Shown piece by piece: positions 1 through 11,242 of a stretch of 64,000 nt of DNA; the stretch's first letter is position 1; the number at the start of each line of letters is the position of its first letter. The position numbers and the translations under genes are program-made. The notes below the pieces were generated by a model that made no database searches, was not told the DNA's origin, and saw only the letters and a program-made list of their open reading frames with translations. Source of the stretch: Watersipora subatra (lineage: Eukaryota; Bryozoa; Gymnolaemata; Cheilostomatida; Watersiporidae); the NCBI RefSeq assembly GCF_963576615.1, contig NC_088710.1:6073396-6137395 (forward strand), written 5' to 3'.

Positions 1-678
1 CCTGCTATAAAATTGTTATATTGTACCTGTAGTGGAAAGAGTTTAGCGTAAAAATTCATCTAAGATTTGTTTGTCAACATTCATGTACATGTAGATGTTT
101 GCTAACATGTAATTAATATAAATACAAAATACAAAAACTGGTGAGTAATAAATGAATGCATGAATAAAAATTAAATTTTTAAGAAAATTGTAAAAAAAGA
201 GGGCTAAACTCAAAATGAAAATATTTGTACAGAAAGAAGTACTGGTGTTTCACTTACTCTGTCTGTTCAACTAGCAATACCCACTCAGGTACAACAGTCC
301 ATCTACCTTAAAACATTAGATAGCAAATGTATGAATGGCTAGTAAAGTTTGTATTGTTGACTAGCCTTGTAAATGTAAAGCCTGTGTTTTTTGTGCTTAG
401 AAGCATATTAAAAGACTGTTTTTAATTTGGTTTTACCTTTTGGTGTTTGACATAACCAAAAGCTGTCCATGGTGAACCTTGAGAACTTTTTTGCTATAGT
501 ATTACTATTTAGTATTATACTGTTGTGTCTCTCAATGCATTTTGCAGATTTCTCTACAATGGCTTCTTTGACAAGTAGATTTTTGTTACATGTGCTTCTC
601 TTTCACCTTTTTGCACCATTAACCAAGTCTCTCAAAAAGCGCTTATGCATATTCCAAAAGATGTGTGTTTTTGATATT
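1..678. other. unassigned left flank
   Basis: AT-rich sequence left of the copia-derived array. I see no convincing gene. A short exon-like piece near 233-290, with an AG before it and GTACAA after it, reads KKYWCFTYSV in one frame. Its phase does not fit the phosphatase exon at 6034, so I do not annotate it. This stretch may be intron of the same phosphatase gene. Confidence 0.4.
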
Positions 679-935
679 TGCTCACCTTCAGCCATGGTGG
701 TGGGAAGTAGTGTGATTAAACTATATAATCCAAGATATAATAAATATAGTAGATTATTGTGGCGCCATTCCTCTGTGCGCGTGTGTGAAAAAAGGGATGT
801 AGTTAGGTATAATATTTCTGATTGGTTAATATCTGTTGAGTATAATTGGTTAGTACAAATGCTGTTATCCAACCAGAACGATTGTCTTCATAGAGTATGT
901 AGTCACTATGATGATAATATTTTGGAGTAAATACA

Positions 936-1945
936 TATATTAAATAGTTTGTGAAAGTAATATGCCAGTTGCGCCCTGACTGTTTAAGACCGAACGGCGA
1001 TCATTGGAGATGACACGTGAGTCGTTCTCCCCTGTCGTTTGTCTGAATAAAACCCAGTGGTTGTTCGGCGTATATGTCCTTATCTATTGGAGCGTTTAAA
1101 TAAGCCCCTTTTAAGTACATTTGGTGTAGAAGTAATTTATTGTTTGCGGCATACTGTAGTACAGTGCGGATAGATGTAAAACAAGTTGTAGGCAAGTACG
1201 TTTCGTCGTAGTCTGCGCCATAGATTTGTGAAAAGCCTTGAGCTACATATCTAGCTTTGAATTGAACTTCACCCTCTGTCTTCCCTTGCTTCAGTGTGTA
1301 TACCCACTTGCCTTTTGTTTTTGATCGGTCGGCAGGTAGTGATATGAGTTCATACGTGTCGTTCTCTACGAGAGAGTCCACTTCAACTTGCATAACCTTC
1401 TTCCAGTGTGTAGCTTCTAGAGAGTCGATGGCTTGTTCGTACGTCAATGGTATAAGTATGAGGTCTGAAGTGGTGATTTTGTAGCATACATAGTCGTTCA
1501 GGTATGAAGGTTTACGTGTAGCGCGTTTCTCGCCTTGTCGTGGCGGTACAGGGTTTGCTGTATCGACATCAAGTATTGTTGGTTCGACAGCGCCCGGTGT
1601 GATACGTATGTGATTATCAGTTTGGTCGGTTTGGTCGTCTGACGAGTTAGTGCTGTCGTTCGGTGGGGCTACATTTGATGGAGCCGACATGATTCGGAAA
1701 TTATGCGAAGTAACGATGTTACTCGTGGCTTTATTAAGTACATAATGTCCTTGACTACGCTGGTTTACCCCGAGGTAGATGCCGGGTTCACTGCGTGAAT
1801 CTAATTTACCACCTGGTTTGAGTTCCTTGTATATAGTACACGGCGAGCCGAACTGGTAGGTGTTACTTAAGTCGAGCTTGAGTCCAGTGAATAGTTCATA
1901 AGCAGCCAGTTCTCTGCTTTGCTCAGTTTGCTCAACTTCAGCCAT
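936..1945 (-). pseudogene. copia pol fragment, copy 1 (integrase C-terminal region to RT start)
   Basis: The open part (1945 down to 1001, 314 aa) starts MAEVEQTEQ and passes through an integrase C-terminal-type segment (AYELFTG, GIYLGVNQRSQGHYVLN). A Ser/Thr/Asp-rich linker follows, then the start of a copia-type reverse transcriptase (KGKWVYTLKQGK, FKARYVAQGFSQIYGADY, LNAPIDKDIYAEQPLGF). A TGA at 1001-1003 closes the frame, but the same frame continues as SPFGLKQSGRNWH, the expected next RT motif, so the stop is a nonsense mutation. RT motif A reads HQMYLKGAY, where copy 2 has HQMDVKGAY, so this copy lacks the first catalytic aspartate. The RT then ends abruptly at a junction with LTR-like DNA near 940. 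Confidence 0.9.
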
Positions 1946-3530
1946 GGTGATGGGAGGTAGTGTGATTAAACTATATAATCCAAGATATAATAAATGTAGT
2001 ATATTATTGTGGCGCCATTCCTCTATGCGCGTGTGTAAACTGGTAGGTGTTTCTTAAGTCGGGCTTTTGTCCAGTGAATAGTTCATAAGCAGCCAGTTCT
2101 CTGCTTTGCTCAGTTTGCTCAACTTCAGCCATGGTGATGGAAGGTAGTGTGATTAAACTATATAATCCAGGATATAATAAATGTAGTATATTATTGTGGC
2201 GCCATTCCTCTGTGCGCGTGTGTAAACTGGTAGGTGTTACTTAAGTCGGGCTTTTGTCCAGTGAATAGTTCATAAGCAGCCAGTTCTCTGCTTTGCTCAG
2301 TTTGCTCAACTTCAGCCATGGTGATGGGAGGTAGTGTGATTAAACTATATAATCCAGGATATAATAAATGTAGTATATTATTGTGGCGCCATTCCTCTAT
2401 GCACATGTGTGAACTGGTAGGTGTTACTTAAGTCGGGCTTTTGTCCAGTGAATAGTTCATAAGCAGCCAGTTCTCTGCTTTGCTCAGTTTGCTCAACTTC
2501 AGCCATGGTGATGGGAGGTAGTGTGATTAAACTATATAATCCAGGATATAATAAATGTAGTATATTATTGTGGCGCCATTCCTCTATGCGCATGTGTGAA
2601 CTGGTAGGTGTTACTTAAGTCGGGCTTTTGTCCAGTGAATAGTTCATAAGCAGCCAGTTCTCTGCTTTGCTCAGTTTGCTCAACTTCCGCCATGGTGATG
2701 GGAGGTAGTGTGATTAAACTATATAATCCAGGATATAATAAATGTAGTATATTATTGTGGCGCCATTCCTCTATGCGCGTGTGTAAACTGGTAGGTGTTA
2801 CTTAAGTCGGGCTTTTGTCCAGTGAATAGTTCATAAGCAGCCAGTTCTCTGCTTTGCTCAGTTTGCTCAACTTCAGCCATGGTGATGGGAGGTAGTGTGA
2901 TTAAACTATATAATCCAGGATATAATAAATGTAGTATATTATTGCGGCGCCATTCCTCTGTGCGCGTGTGTGAACTGGTAGGTGTTACTTAAGTCGGGCT
3001 TGTGTCCAGTGAATAGTTCATAATCAGCCAGTTCTCTGCTTTGCTCAGTTTGCTCAACTTCCGCCATGGTGATGGGAGGTAGTGTGATTAAACTATATAA
3101 TCCAGGATATAATAAATGTAGTATATTATTGCGGCGCCATTCCTCTATGCGCGTGTGTGAACTGGTAGGTGTTACTTAAGTCGGGCTTGTGTCCAGTGAA
3201 TAGTTCATAAGCAGCCAGTTCTCTGCTTTGCTCAGTTTGCTCACCTTCAGCCATGGTGATGGGAGGTAGTGTGATTAAACTATATAATCCAGGATATAAT
3301 AAATGTAGTATATTATTGTGGCGCCATTTCTCTGTGCACGTGTGTGAACTGGTAGGTGTTACTTAAGTCGGGCTTGTGTCCAGTGAATAGTTCATAATCA
3401 GCCAGTTCTCTGCTTTGCTCAGTTTGCTCACCTTCAGCCATGGTGATGGGAGGTAGTGTGATTAAACTATATAATCCAGGATATAATAAATGTAGTAGAT
3501 AATTGTGGCGCCATTCCTCTGTGCGCGTGT
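1941..3530 (-). repeat. 187-bp tandem repeat array 1 (8 periods)
   Basis: GCCATGG anchors fall at 1941, 2128, 2315, 2502, 2689, 2876, 3063, 3250 and 3437, each exactly 187 bp apart. Read on the minus strand, each unit is a leader beginning near AATGGCGCCACAAT, about 70 nt of AT-rich sequence, an ATG and about 32 codons of the pol fragment start (ending SNTYQF). It then jumps back to the leader (THAHRGMAP). Because 187 is not a multiple of three, units do not fuse into one protein. Two units give separate 71-aa ORFs. The unit is a pol/leader chimera, not a cellular satellite. Confidence 0.92.
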
Positions 3531-3681
3531 GTGAAAAAAGGGATGTAGTTAGGTATAATATTTCTGATTGGTTAATATCCGTTGAGTATAATTGGTTAGT
3601 ACAAATGCTGTTATCCAACCAGAACGATTGTCTTCATAGAGTATGTAGTCGCTATGATGATAATATTTTGGAGTAAATACA

Positions 3682-4691
3682 TATATTAAATAGTTTGTGA
3701 AAGTAATATGCCAGTTGCGCCCTGACTGTTTAAGACCGAACGGCGATCATTGGAGATGACACGTGAGTCGTTCTCCCTTGTCGTTTGTCTGAATAAAACC
3801 CAGTGGTTGTTCGGCGTATATGTCCTTATCTATTGGAGCGTTTAAATAAGCCCCTTTTACGTCCATTTGGTGTAGAAGTAATTTATTGTTTGCGGCATAC
3901 TGTAGTACAGTGCGGATAGATGTAAAACAAGTTGTAGGCAAGTACGTTTCGCCGTAGTCTGCGCCATAGATTTGTGAAAAGCCTCGAGCTACATATCTAG
4001 CTTTGAATTGAACTTCGCCCTCTGTCTTCCCTTGCTTCAGTGTGTATACCCACTTGCCTTTTGTTTTTGATCGGTCGGCAGGTAGTGATATGAGTTCATA
4101 CGTGTCGTTCTCTACGAGAGAGTCCACTTCAACTCGCATAACCTTCTTCCAGTCTGTAGCTTCTGGAGAGTCGATGGCTTGTTCGTACGTCAATGGTATA
4201 AGTATGAGGTCTGAAGTGGTGATTTTGTAGCATACATATTCGTTCAGGTATGAAGGTTTACGTGTAGCGCGTTTCTCGCCTTGTCGTGGCGGTACAGGGT
4301 TTCCTGTATCGACATCAAGTATTGTTGGTTCGACAGCGCCCGGTGTGATACGTATGTGGTTATCAGTTTGGTCGGTTTGGTCATCTGACGAGTTAGTGCT
4401 GTCGTTCGGTGGGGCTACATTTGATGGAGTCGACGTGATTCGGAAATTATGCGAAGTAATGATGTTACTCGTGGCTTTATTAAGTACATAATGTCCTTGA
4501 CTACGCTGGTTTACCCCGAGGTAGATGCCGGGTTCACTGCGTGAATCTAATTTACCACCTGGTTTGAGTTCCTTGTATATAGTACACGGCGAGCCGAACT
4601 GGTAGGTGTTACTTAAGTCGAGCTTGAGTCCAGTGAATAGTTCATAAGCAGCCAGTTCTTTGCTTTGGTCAGTTTGCTCAACTTCAGCCAT
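3682..4691 (-). pseudogene. copia pol fragment, copy 2
   Basis: A close duplicate of the fragment at 936-1945: same 314-aa open part (4691 down to 3747), same TGA (3747-3749) and same read-through into GLKQSGRNW. RT motif A keeps its aspartate (HQMDVKGAY). The two copies differ at only a small number of residues, so the 2,746-bp duplication looks recent and came after the shared nonsense mutation. It remains truncated at both ends and cannot encode a full polyprotein. Confidence 0.9.
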
Positions 4692-5154
4692 GGTGATGGG
4701 AGATAGTGTGATTAAACTATATAATCCAGGATATAATAAATGTAGTATATTATTGTGGCGCCATTCCTCTGTGCACGTGTGTGAACTGGTAGGTGTTGCT
4801 TAAGTCGTGCTTTTGTCCAGTGAATAGTTCATAAGCAGCCAGTTCTCTGCTTTGGTCAGTTTGCTCACCTTCAGCCATGGTGATGGGAGATAGTGTGATT
4901 AAACTATATAATCCAGGATATAATAAATGTAGTATATTATTGTGGCGCCATTCCTCTGTGCGCGTGTGTAAACTGGTAGGTGTTACTTAAGTCGGGCTTG
5001 TGTCCAGTGAATAGTTCATAAGCAGCCAGTTCTCTGCTTTGCTCAGTTCGCTCACCTTCAGCCATGGTGATGGGAAGTAGTGTGATTAAACTATATAATC
5101 CAGGATATAATAAATGTAGTAGATAATTGTGGCGCCATTCCTCTGTGCGCGTGT
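4687..5154 (-). repeat. 187-bp tandem repeat array 2 (2 periods)
   Basis: The same 187-bp unit as at 1941-3530, with GCCATGG anchors at 4687, 4874 and 5061. The first array has eight periods and this one two, so copy number differs between the two higher-order repeats. Confidence 0.9.
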
Positions 5155-5352
5155 GTGAAAAAAGGGATGTAGTTAGGTATAATATTTCTGATTGGTTAAT
5201 ATTCGTTGAGTATAATTGGTTAGTATACATGCTGTTATCCAACCAGGACGATGTCTTCATAGAGTATGTAGTCGCTGTGATGATAATATTGTGGAGTAAA
5301 TATATATATATATATATGTACAGGAGAGGGTAATTCCCATTGTATATTAACA
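5061..5352 (-). mobile_element. LTR/leader-like segment of the copia element
   Basis: On the minus strand this begins TGTTAATATACAATGGG (a TG-type LTR start is possible at 5352) and continues through a TATA-containing stretch to ACACACGCGCACAGAGG and TGGCGCC. TGGCGCC could be a primer-binding site, although it lies a few bases from any CA terminus. An AT-rich leader and the ATG follow. Homologous segments lie at 691-935 and 3437-3681, but those are joined directly to the truncated pol at their distal end. Exact LTR boundaries cannot be shown because no second intact LTR is present. Confidence 0.4.
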
Positions 5353-6033
5353 TGTGTGTGTAAACTTTTGGTTGTTGCTACACTTCATTTAGAAATAGGT
5401 CATTAATGTCATTCAATTATTGCGCGAAAGCTGTCAACATTTGTCACTACACATTTTCTGGCTGCATATTGTTGTGCCGCTTTTGACTGTTTTTCAGTAG
5501 CCATTTTAAGCACGGAGTGCAAATGCGCTATTACATGGTTTTCTGAATACTGGTTTTTTTGCAAAAAGGTTTGTATGCATAGAGAACACAATGGCAAGAA
5601 AGAGAAACTCAAAAGGCATATCTGATTGCACTCGTATGACAGACCATGCAGTAACCTGTGCAAAAATGAACACATTTTGCCTCCTACACTAAAATCAAGG
5701 AGAGCTAGCTGCTAGAGCTATGAATTGAGATGTTGTAAGTGCTCAGGGGTTAACTATTTGTTATGGTATTCTCCTTTTTTTTTGGAAAAGAAAATGTACT
5801 TTAAACACAGTCAGTCCCTGACCATAGCGCACTTTTAGGCCATCACTCTTTATTTCAATTTTATTTGCTTTAGGTAAATATTTTGACACACTGGTTTATG
5901 TTCCTAGATTACTATTTTAGTGTACAGTGACTATTTGACACGGTAAGTATTGCATAGATAAAATACTTGATCTAATAGTCCTTTTTTCTAATTTGTTTGT
6001 TACTTTATATTATTGCACCATCGAAAATTTTAG
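5353..6033. other. no gene recognised; probable intron or upstream sequence of the RPTP
   Basis: No exon could be supported. The exon preceding 6034 should end in phase 0 with YW-type phosphatase residues. It is not visible here, so it is probably left of the window, with the copia array inserted between. Confidence 0.4.
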
Positions 6034-6150
6034 ACAACTGGATTTATTCCTGATGTCGATAAGACATCTATAACTGTTGGTGAGATTCTCGTTGAGAGGA
6101 CAACTTCTGAGAGTAATGAGCTGATACAAGTGGTTGAGTTAAAATTGAAT
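6034..6150 (+). CDS. RPTP exon (D2, beta-strand region before the WPD loop)
   Basis: 39 codons, phase 0 at both ends. Acceptor AAAATTTTAG, donor AAT|GTAAGT. It encodes GFIPDVDKTSITVGEILVER and the following strand, in the place where RPTP domains have the VTYGDI-type segment. Confidence 0.8.
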
Positions 6151-9100
6151 GTAAGTTTATATATTGTTGTTGAAGGTGTATGTTAAGGCATACCACTAGT
6201 TGTTCTGTTTACTCCCATAACTCAGACAATTTAAGCAATTTTATATAAAAATAACACTAGTACGATGACAGTCTTGCTTGCAGTGAGAGATGATCATGAG
6301 TAATATATGACAATTATTCAACAATGCAGCAAGCTGAAGAAGTGGTGCAGCTGATGCCTGGTAGTAGGCCCAGCTGCTTGGTGGAATATTTGAGTTTAGT
6401 TTCTGAGTGACATACTGTTTTGTAAGATCTAAATGTGGCATTGATCAGGCAGTAATTATGCTTATTTTAGTCAAGACTTGTGAAATGCCAAAGGTTGCAT
6501 GGGTATTTAAAAACCAGTTTATAATGTAGCTGCCTGCCCCCTGCCATCAGTTTGGCACATTGCCAAAGGCTAATTTAAGTAAACTAGTGATCTACGCCTC
6601 TTACTAATACAGAGAATGATGTTGCTCCGCAACGGAGAGCGGTAGCGTTTTTTAACCCGCATAGCGACATACATTATATCGCCTAAAGTATCTGTCAATC
6701 TCGCATAGCTAAATTGGTAACGCATTTGCTTGATGAACGGGTGACTGCAAGATCAAATCCCTGCGATACGAATTCTTCATTTTAATATTTAAATAGCTAT
6801 AGCTGGACAACTGAACTGCAGATTCAGAGATTTATATAGTAGATTATTAAATGCCTTTTATGCTGTTCTATGTTTAGCAAAAAAATATCAATATATATGC
6901 AATTATCAAGATAAGGTATGTAACCTTTTTGGAATGTTATTAAAGCATATTTTAACTTTTTTTACAGTAAACATTGCAATATCATAAACCAGTTTAGTTT
7001 GGGTTACAGTAACCTGCTTTACACAATAACAAAGCAATGTTTCTCGATTAGACAGCCAATGCTCAGCATTCAAACATTGACATAAAATTCTTTAATAGCA
7101 GAACAGAAAACACTTTCAAGTATGCTTGTGCTCATTAGTTCAACATCTGTACCACATTTAGTACAAGCAGATCGGTTTAAAATCTTTAGCCTATATCTGT
7201 GTTGATAGTTTTGTGTGTATAAAGTTGAGTCAACAAAAATGATGTAAAACTATTGAGTCGCAAATGTCAATACCTACTGTAAAAGATAAAACATAAAAAG
7301 TGGATGCACACTAACATGTCAGATGAAAACATTATTCTGCTGTAGCATAATGTGACAGTCTGATTGTACTCTGACTACAGGGCAAGTCTGTGAACCTGAT
7401 TATTGTAAACAATTGGGCTGATGGAGAATTGGATGGTCAGCCAGACTACAACTCACTACTTTACTACCAGAGGGCTGTAGAGAATCAGATTCAAGCTGAC
7501 ACAGAAGGCACTATATGTGTCATTGAATCGTAAGTAGAATCAGCAGGGCAAATAAGAGGTTAGGATTACTTGTGTTTCACTTTCAGTGCTGATGATCATC
7601 GCTCGCTTTTTAGCAACTTACCTGTTGTTCTTAGTAACCTTGGCACATCGTTTATAAACTTTTGATTCATTATAACGATTGTGGGTGACATTAATATAGG
7701 TCTAAATCGAGACAATTATTTAGACAAAATTCTCTAAAGCACGAAATAATACTTGTTACTTTTGGTTTTTGCAACATAATTTTGTCTCCAACCAGACAAG
7801 GCAAAAGCACGAAGAGTCTTCTGAAACATCTCATCACAAATTTTATGGAAAAGATAATATTTTGTTGTACAATTGATTTAGAAATTTTTTATCATTATGG
7901 GGTGGTTACATAAATTGAATTATTCAAGTCCAACTTGCATTTACCCATTTTTAACAATAAATTACAAAATGACTACACATTTTTCAAATAAAAGCATACA
8001 AATTTTAATTGAAATGAGAGTTGCAATAGTAGCAATCTTAACTGAAGCTTTAATGTTTCCTTTAAGTTAGAGCAGATTTACCAGCACAAATGGCTTTAAG
8101 CTTTATGCAAAAGCTATTCACAGTTACAAGTTACTCACAAAAGTTATTTTAAGGCCTTCGAAGAATGTTGATGCTTTAAACTCATTTGAAAAGGTGGTAA
8201 GCAACACAAGAAACTGAAACATAAACTTTTAAATACACAATTTTTATTAAATACCGTAAATTTAGAAATTATTTCATTGTAAAAATTTTACAGGCAAAGT
8301 CGAAATGCTATGATGACAGGCTTAAAAAGGATAAACAGTGTAAAAAACAAATGGAATTTTTTATGCAAATTTCAGAAACACAATTTTTTAAGTTCTGATG
8401 TCTCACAACTATAAATGTAAGAAACAAACAAAATTACAAGTTGTTTAGAGGTTTCTTAATGTTTTAACAACCATTTTATTAATATTGAAGTGGATCTTGC
8501 AGCAAACTTGTTAAATTCAATGTAGCATTGGAATCCTTTTTACAACCAGTACCAATATCTAACATTAAATTTTAATTTGAGCAGAACTTAGAGGATGTAA
8601 TAAAAGTGATACATCTGTTGAACATGATAAAAGCAAAAGAGTGTTATACGTTTTCTGCTAGGCTGTAAAAAAATCTCTCTCCCTCGACTTTATATTATCA
8701 CGCACATCTATCACCAATTTAATTATAAAACACTCCAATCCTAAACTGTTTGAAGATAGCATAAGTTACTCCTCACTACAAACTAAGGTAGCAAAACACA
8801 TCCCAATAATTACAGGTCTATTTTTATATTACCTGTTTTATTAAAAACTTAAGATAAAATTTTAATAAAACAAATGCGTATACATGTATATACATAAATG
8901 TATATAAATAAATACATATACATGTATATGCATAAATGTTTATATGCAATATATACATAAAATTATATACTTATAGACAATATTTATGTATATACATATT
9001 TATAAACATACACATGTAAAAATATAAACATGTATATAAGTATATTTATATATATCTATACATATATATTGATATATATAATTATATATTTATATATATA

Positions 9101-10872
9101 ATTATATATACTATTTAAGTAACTGTGTGATGCCACAACTGTGTATGTTCTTCTGTAAACTGCCAGTAAGGCTCTCCTGCTGCTAATTATAGACTACCAT
9201 ATTAAACAATCCCTTTTGCTTTGAGTTGTTATTTATGTTAATTTCAATGTTTCAGCTGCAAATTACATGCAATAAAACATTGCACAGACACTCGCCCATT
9301 TTTAAACCGTTGAAAACTCTAGAAAATTATATTTTTTTATTTGTGTTGCAACTTTAAAAACACTAGCGCACCAATAGAAAAACTGCAGAGATCTATCTTT
9401 CCAACTCAGCTTTTTATTTCAAATGTGGGTCCAAGTAAGGTAGATAAACACAATCTAGCATTTGCCCAGAGGTTTTATATTTTAAAATTTTAGAGGAAGA
9501 TTGGGTACAGCAAGACTTTTTGTGGCAGCTTACAATGCTATTGAAAGAGTTAGAGCTGAAATGTTGGTAGATGTTTATGGTGCCGTCCTGGCTGTGCAAA
9601 GTAAGGACTCCATCTCCCAATTTACTCTGGTAAGTAACAAGCCATTCTAAGATATAGTAAACAAGTTCATTTGACTGTTGCACTTAGCATATTTACTTAA
9701 AACAAAATCAAACTAATTTCTCCTAGTTGACTTCATATGTCAACAGCTTAATTTAAATCTTGCTTTTGTATTGTATAGCTGGCACATCTTCAACTTCCCG
9801 TAAAGCTACCATTTATGAAGAATTTTTCTGTCAAGATTTTATAAAGTGATGAATGTTTGTATGGGACAGTCTTACACTACCACTAATAACTCTGTTATAT
9901 TGAGGTCATCTCGTACCTTAGTATCACTAAATGAGTGGTTTAGATGACACCACTAATACCACTCATTAGCAGGTATTATTAGTACCACTCATGATGTGGT
10001 TTTATTAGCATCACTCATACAGAGATATTTATTTTGATGAATTTTTATAAAATATCTATAATGCAGCGACATAATTATAGTGTTGTTTAAAACCGCTCGA
10101 GCAGTGGTATTAGTTTAGTACCACTTGAGGTGTAGTAGCAATTCAAACCGCTCAAGCAGTGGTATTAGTTTAGTACCACTTGAGGTGTGGTAGCAATTCA
10201 AACCCAAACCAAACCCCCCCTCCTCCCCCCTCCTGTACTGGCTTGGCAGTCACCATGGATTTTCTATGGCTATAGCAATTTAATAGGCTTTTCATTTTAT
10301 GGTAACACAACATATTTTAAACAAAATGATCGCGAGTGTTAGAAAGTTTACAAAACAGAAAGACCAATAATATTATAATGATATATTATAATATTATATA
10401 TTATATATGATAATTGTATAGTATTTGTCCAAAAGGCAAAAAGTTATTTCCTACCACTCATACTGTGGTATTAGCTAATATCACACCACGAGTGGTGCTA
10501 ATTATACACTATATTATTACTTATTAAATGCTATTAATACCACTGCATGAGTAGTTTTAAAATGACCACTCTCATATCACTGAACCAGTCATATTACTCG
10601 TACTGCTTTATAAGTGGTATTAATGTGTGGATACGCTAGTTATATTGTATTACAATGTTTGCTAATGATTTTTAGTAAACAAAATGCACTTGCTTGAACT
10701 TTTGACATCATTGTTACTTCTTTTTTGTTTATATAGTTGCATTCACAATAATATACGCTGTGAAAACAATTTAATCTTATTTTATTAGTGATTCAAATTT
10801 ATAATTTTTTCTCTTTTACAGAAGGACTACCAGTATCTTTACAAGATGCTGCTCTCTTCCACAAGTGCCTGA
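6034..10872 (+). CDS. receptor-type protein tyrosine phosphatase, C-terminal D2 domain (last four exons, 5' partial)
   Basis: The exons are 6034-6150, 7381-7529, 9494-9629 and 10822-10872, all GT-AG and phase-compatible (0, 2, 0), encoding 150 residues. RPTPs are membrane proteins whose second phosphatase domain (D2) is usually inactive and regulatory. The first exon matches the segment after the YWP motif (TVGEILVERT). The second holds the WPD-loop region, here NNWADGELDG. The third contains ICVIESGRLGT, aligned to HCSAGVGRTGT, followed by VDVYGAVLAVQ. The fourth ends KDYQYLYKMLL before TGA. The CX5R spacing survives (CVIESGR), and the aspartate of the WPD position is kept, but the His, Ser, Ala and Gly of the signature are changed. 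D2 is therefore more likely than an active D1. The upstream part, with D1, transmembrane and extracellular regions, is outside the window. Confidence 0.85.
6590..6815 (+). repeat. SINE-like repeat with tRNA-derived head
   Basis: The tRNA-like part (about 6700-6770) has a possible A box TAGCTAAATTGG and B box GATCAAATCCC, and its ends pair weakly (TCGCA with TGCGA). The tail ATTTAAATAGCTATAGCTGG resembles a second copy at 34927-35075. It lies in RPTP intron 1. Stems are imperfect, so it is not a functional tRNA gene. Confidence 0.55.
7381..7529 (+). CDS. RPTP exon (degenerate WPD loop)
   Basis: 49 codons plus 2 nt. Acceptor CTGACTACAG, donor TC|GTAAGT. It contains VNLIIVNNWADGELDG, where WAD stands for the WPD of active phosphatases, and ends with ICVIE of the active-site loop. 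Confidence 0.83.
7530..9493. other. RPTP intron 2, AT-rich, with TA-rich microsatellite
   Basis: No coding sequence seen. About 8870-9115 is a degenerate TATATA/CATGTATA-rich simple repeat. Confidence 0.6.
9494..9629 (+). CDS. RPTP exon (signature-loop arginine and following helix)
   Basis: Acceptor AAAATTTTAG, donor CTG|GTAAGT. The codon split with the previous exon gives Ser, then GRLGTARLFVAAYNAIERVR and VDVYGAVLAVQ, the helix and VDVYG block typical of PTP domains. Confidence 0.85.
9890..10635. repeat. region rich in ACCACTYR/AGTGGT motifs with a 55-bp tandem duplication
   Basis: In RPTP intron 3. A unit starting AACCGCTC(G/A)AGCAGTGG occurs at 10091 and 10146, and many copies of ACCACTCAT, AGTGGTATTA and their complements lie from 9940 to 10620. 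Many short inverted pairs result. No gene is seen. Confidence 0.6.
10822..10872 (+). CDS. RPTP terminal coding exon
   Basis: Acceptor TTCTCTTTTACAG. It encodes KDYQYLYKMLLSSTSA and then TGA. The QYxxxY..L segment is the last helix of PTP domains, so the protein ends right after D2, as in many RPTPs. Confidence 0.8.
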   Translation, partial: KDYQYLYKMLLSSTSA

Positions 10873-11236
10873 CTTTTAAGACAATCTCTAGCAGAATAAT
10901 TCATATTTTATTTATAGGTTTTTCTGTTTTCCAGTTGATACGTTTGCTCACTTAACATGACATTTTACAGCAAAGTGAGTGGTATTACATTTAAATTATT
11001 AATATCTCGCACCTGAGAAAAGTCGTTGCAACCGGAAGTTGTGCCCACACATACTGACTTACAAATACATGTACTTCTTTTACGCAACACACATATTTTC
11101 TTAAGTAATCAAATACAATTATTTATATTTTCAAAAATTAACAAACAATGTCTTTCTCAATATCTCACACACATGAGCATTCTTTATTATTATTTTAACT
11201 GTGTTATTCTGTTGTATGAGTTTTACATAGTGAATC

Positions 11237-11242
11237 AATAAA
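11237..11242 (+). terminator. polyadenylation signal AATAAA, candidate for the RPTP
   Basis: First clean AATAAA after the RPTP stop (365 nt downstream). Its use is inferred from position only. Confidence 0.4.

Larger units (their letters stand above)
679..5301 (-). mobile_element. Ty1/copia-derived higher-order tandem array
   Basis: A decayed copia retrotransposon, oriented on the minus strand, has been amplified head to tail. The order by coordinate is: LTR/leader-like segment (from 691), pol fragment, eight 187-bp periods, the same LTR/leader-like segment (from 3437), second pol fragment, two 187-bp periods, and a third LTR/leader-like segment (from 5061). The anchor GCCATGG gives an exact 2,746-bp spacing twice (691 to 3437 and 1941 to 4687). 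Gag, protease, integrase core, RNase H and the RT active-site YxDD region are all absent, so nothing here is autonomous. The array probably sits in an intron of, or upstream of, the phosphatase gene. Confidence 0.88.

Noticed and set aside
233..290. Candidate upstream RPTP exon (KKYWCFTYSV)
   Set aside because: It ends in phase 1 whereas the exon at 6034 starts in phase 0, and the residues after YW do not match the family.
469..930. 153-codon plus-strand ORF
   Set aside because: Antisense to the copia LTR/leader-like segment over half its length; no domain.
6697..6770. Possible tRNA gene
   Set aside because: A and B boxes are present, but the D, anticodon and T stems do not pair well. It reads as a SINE head.
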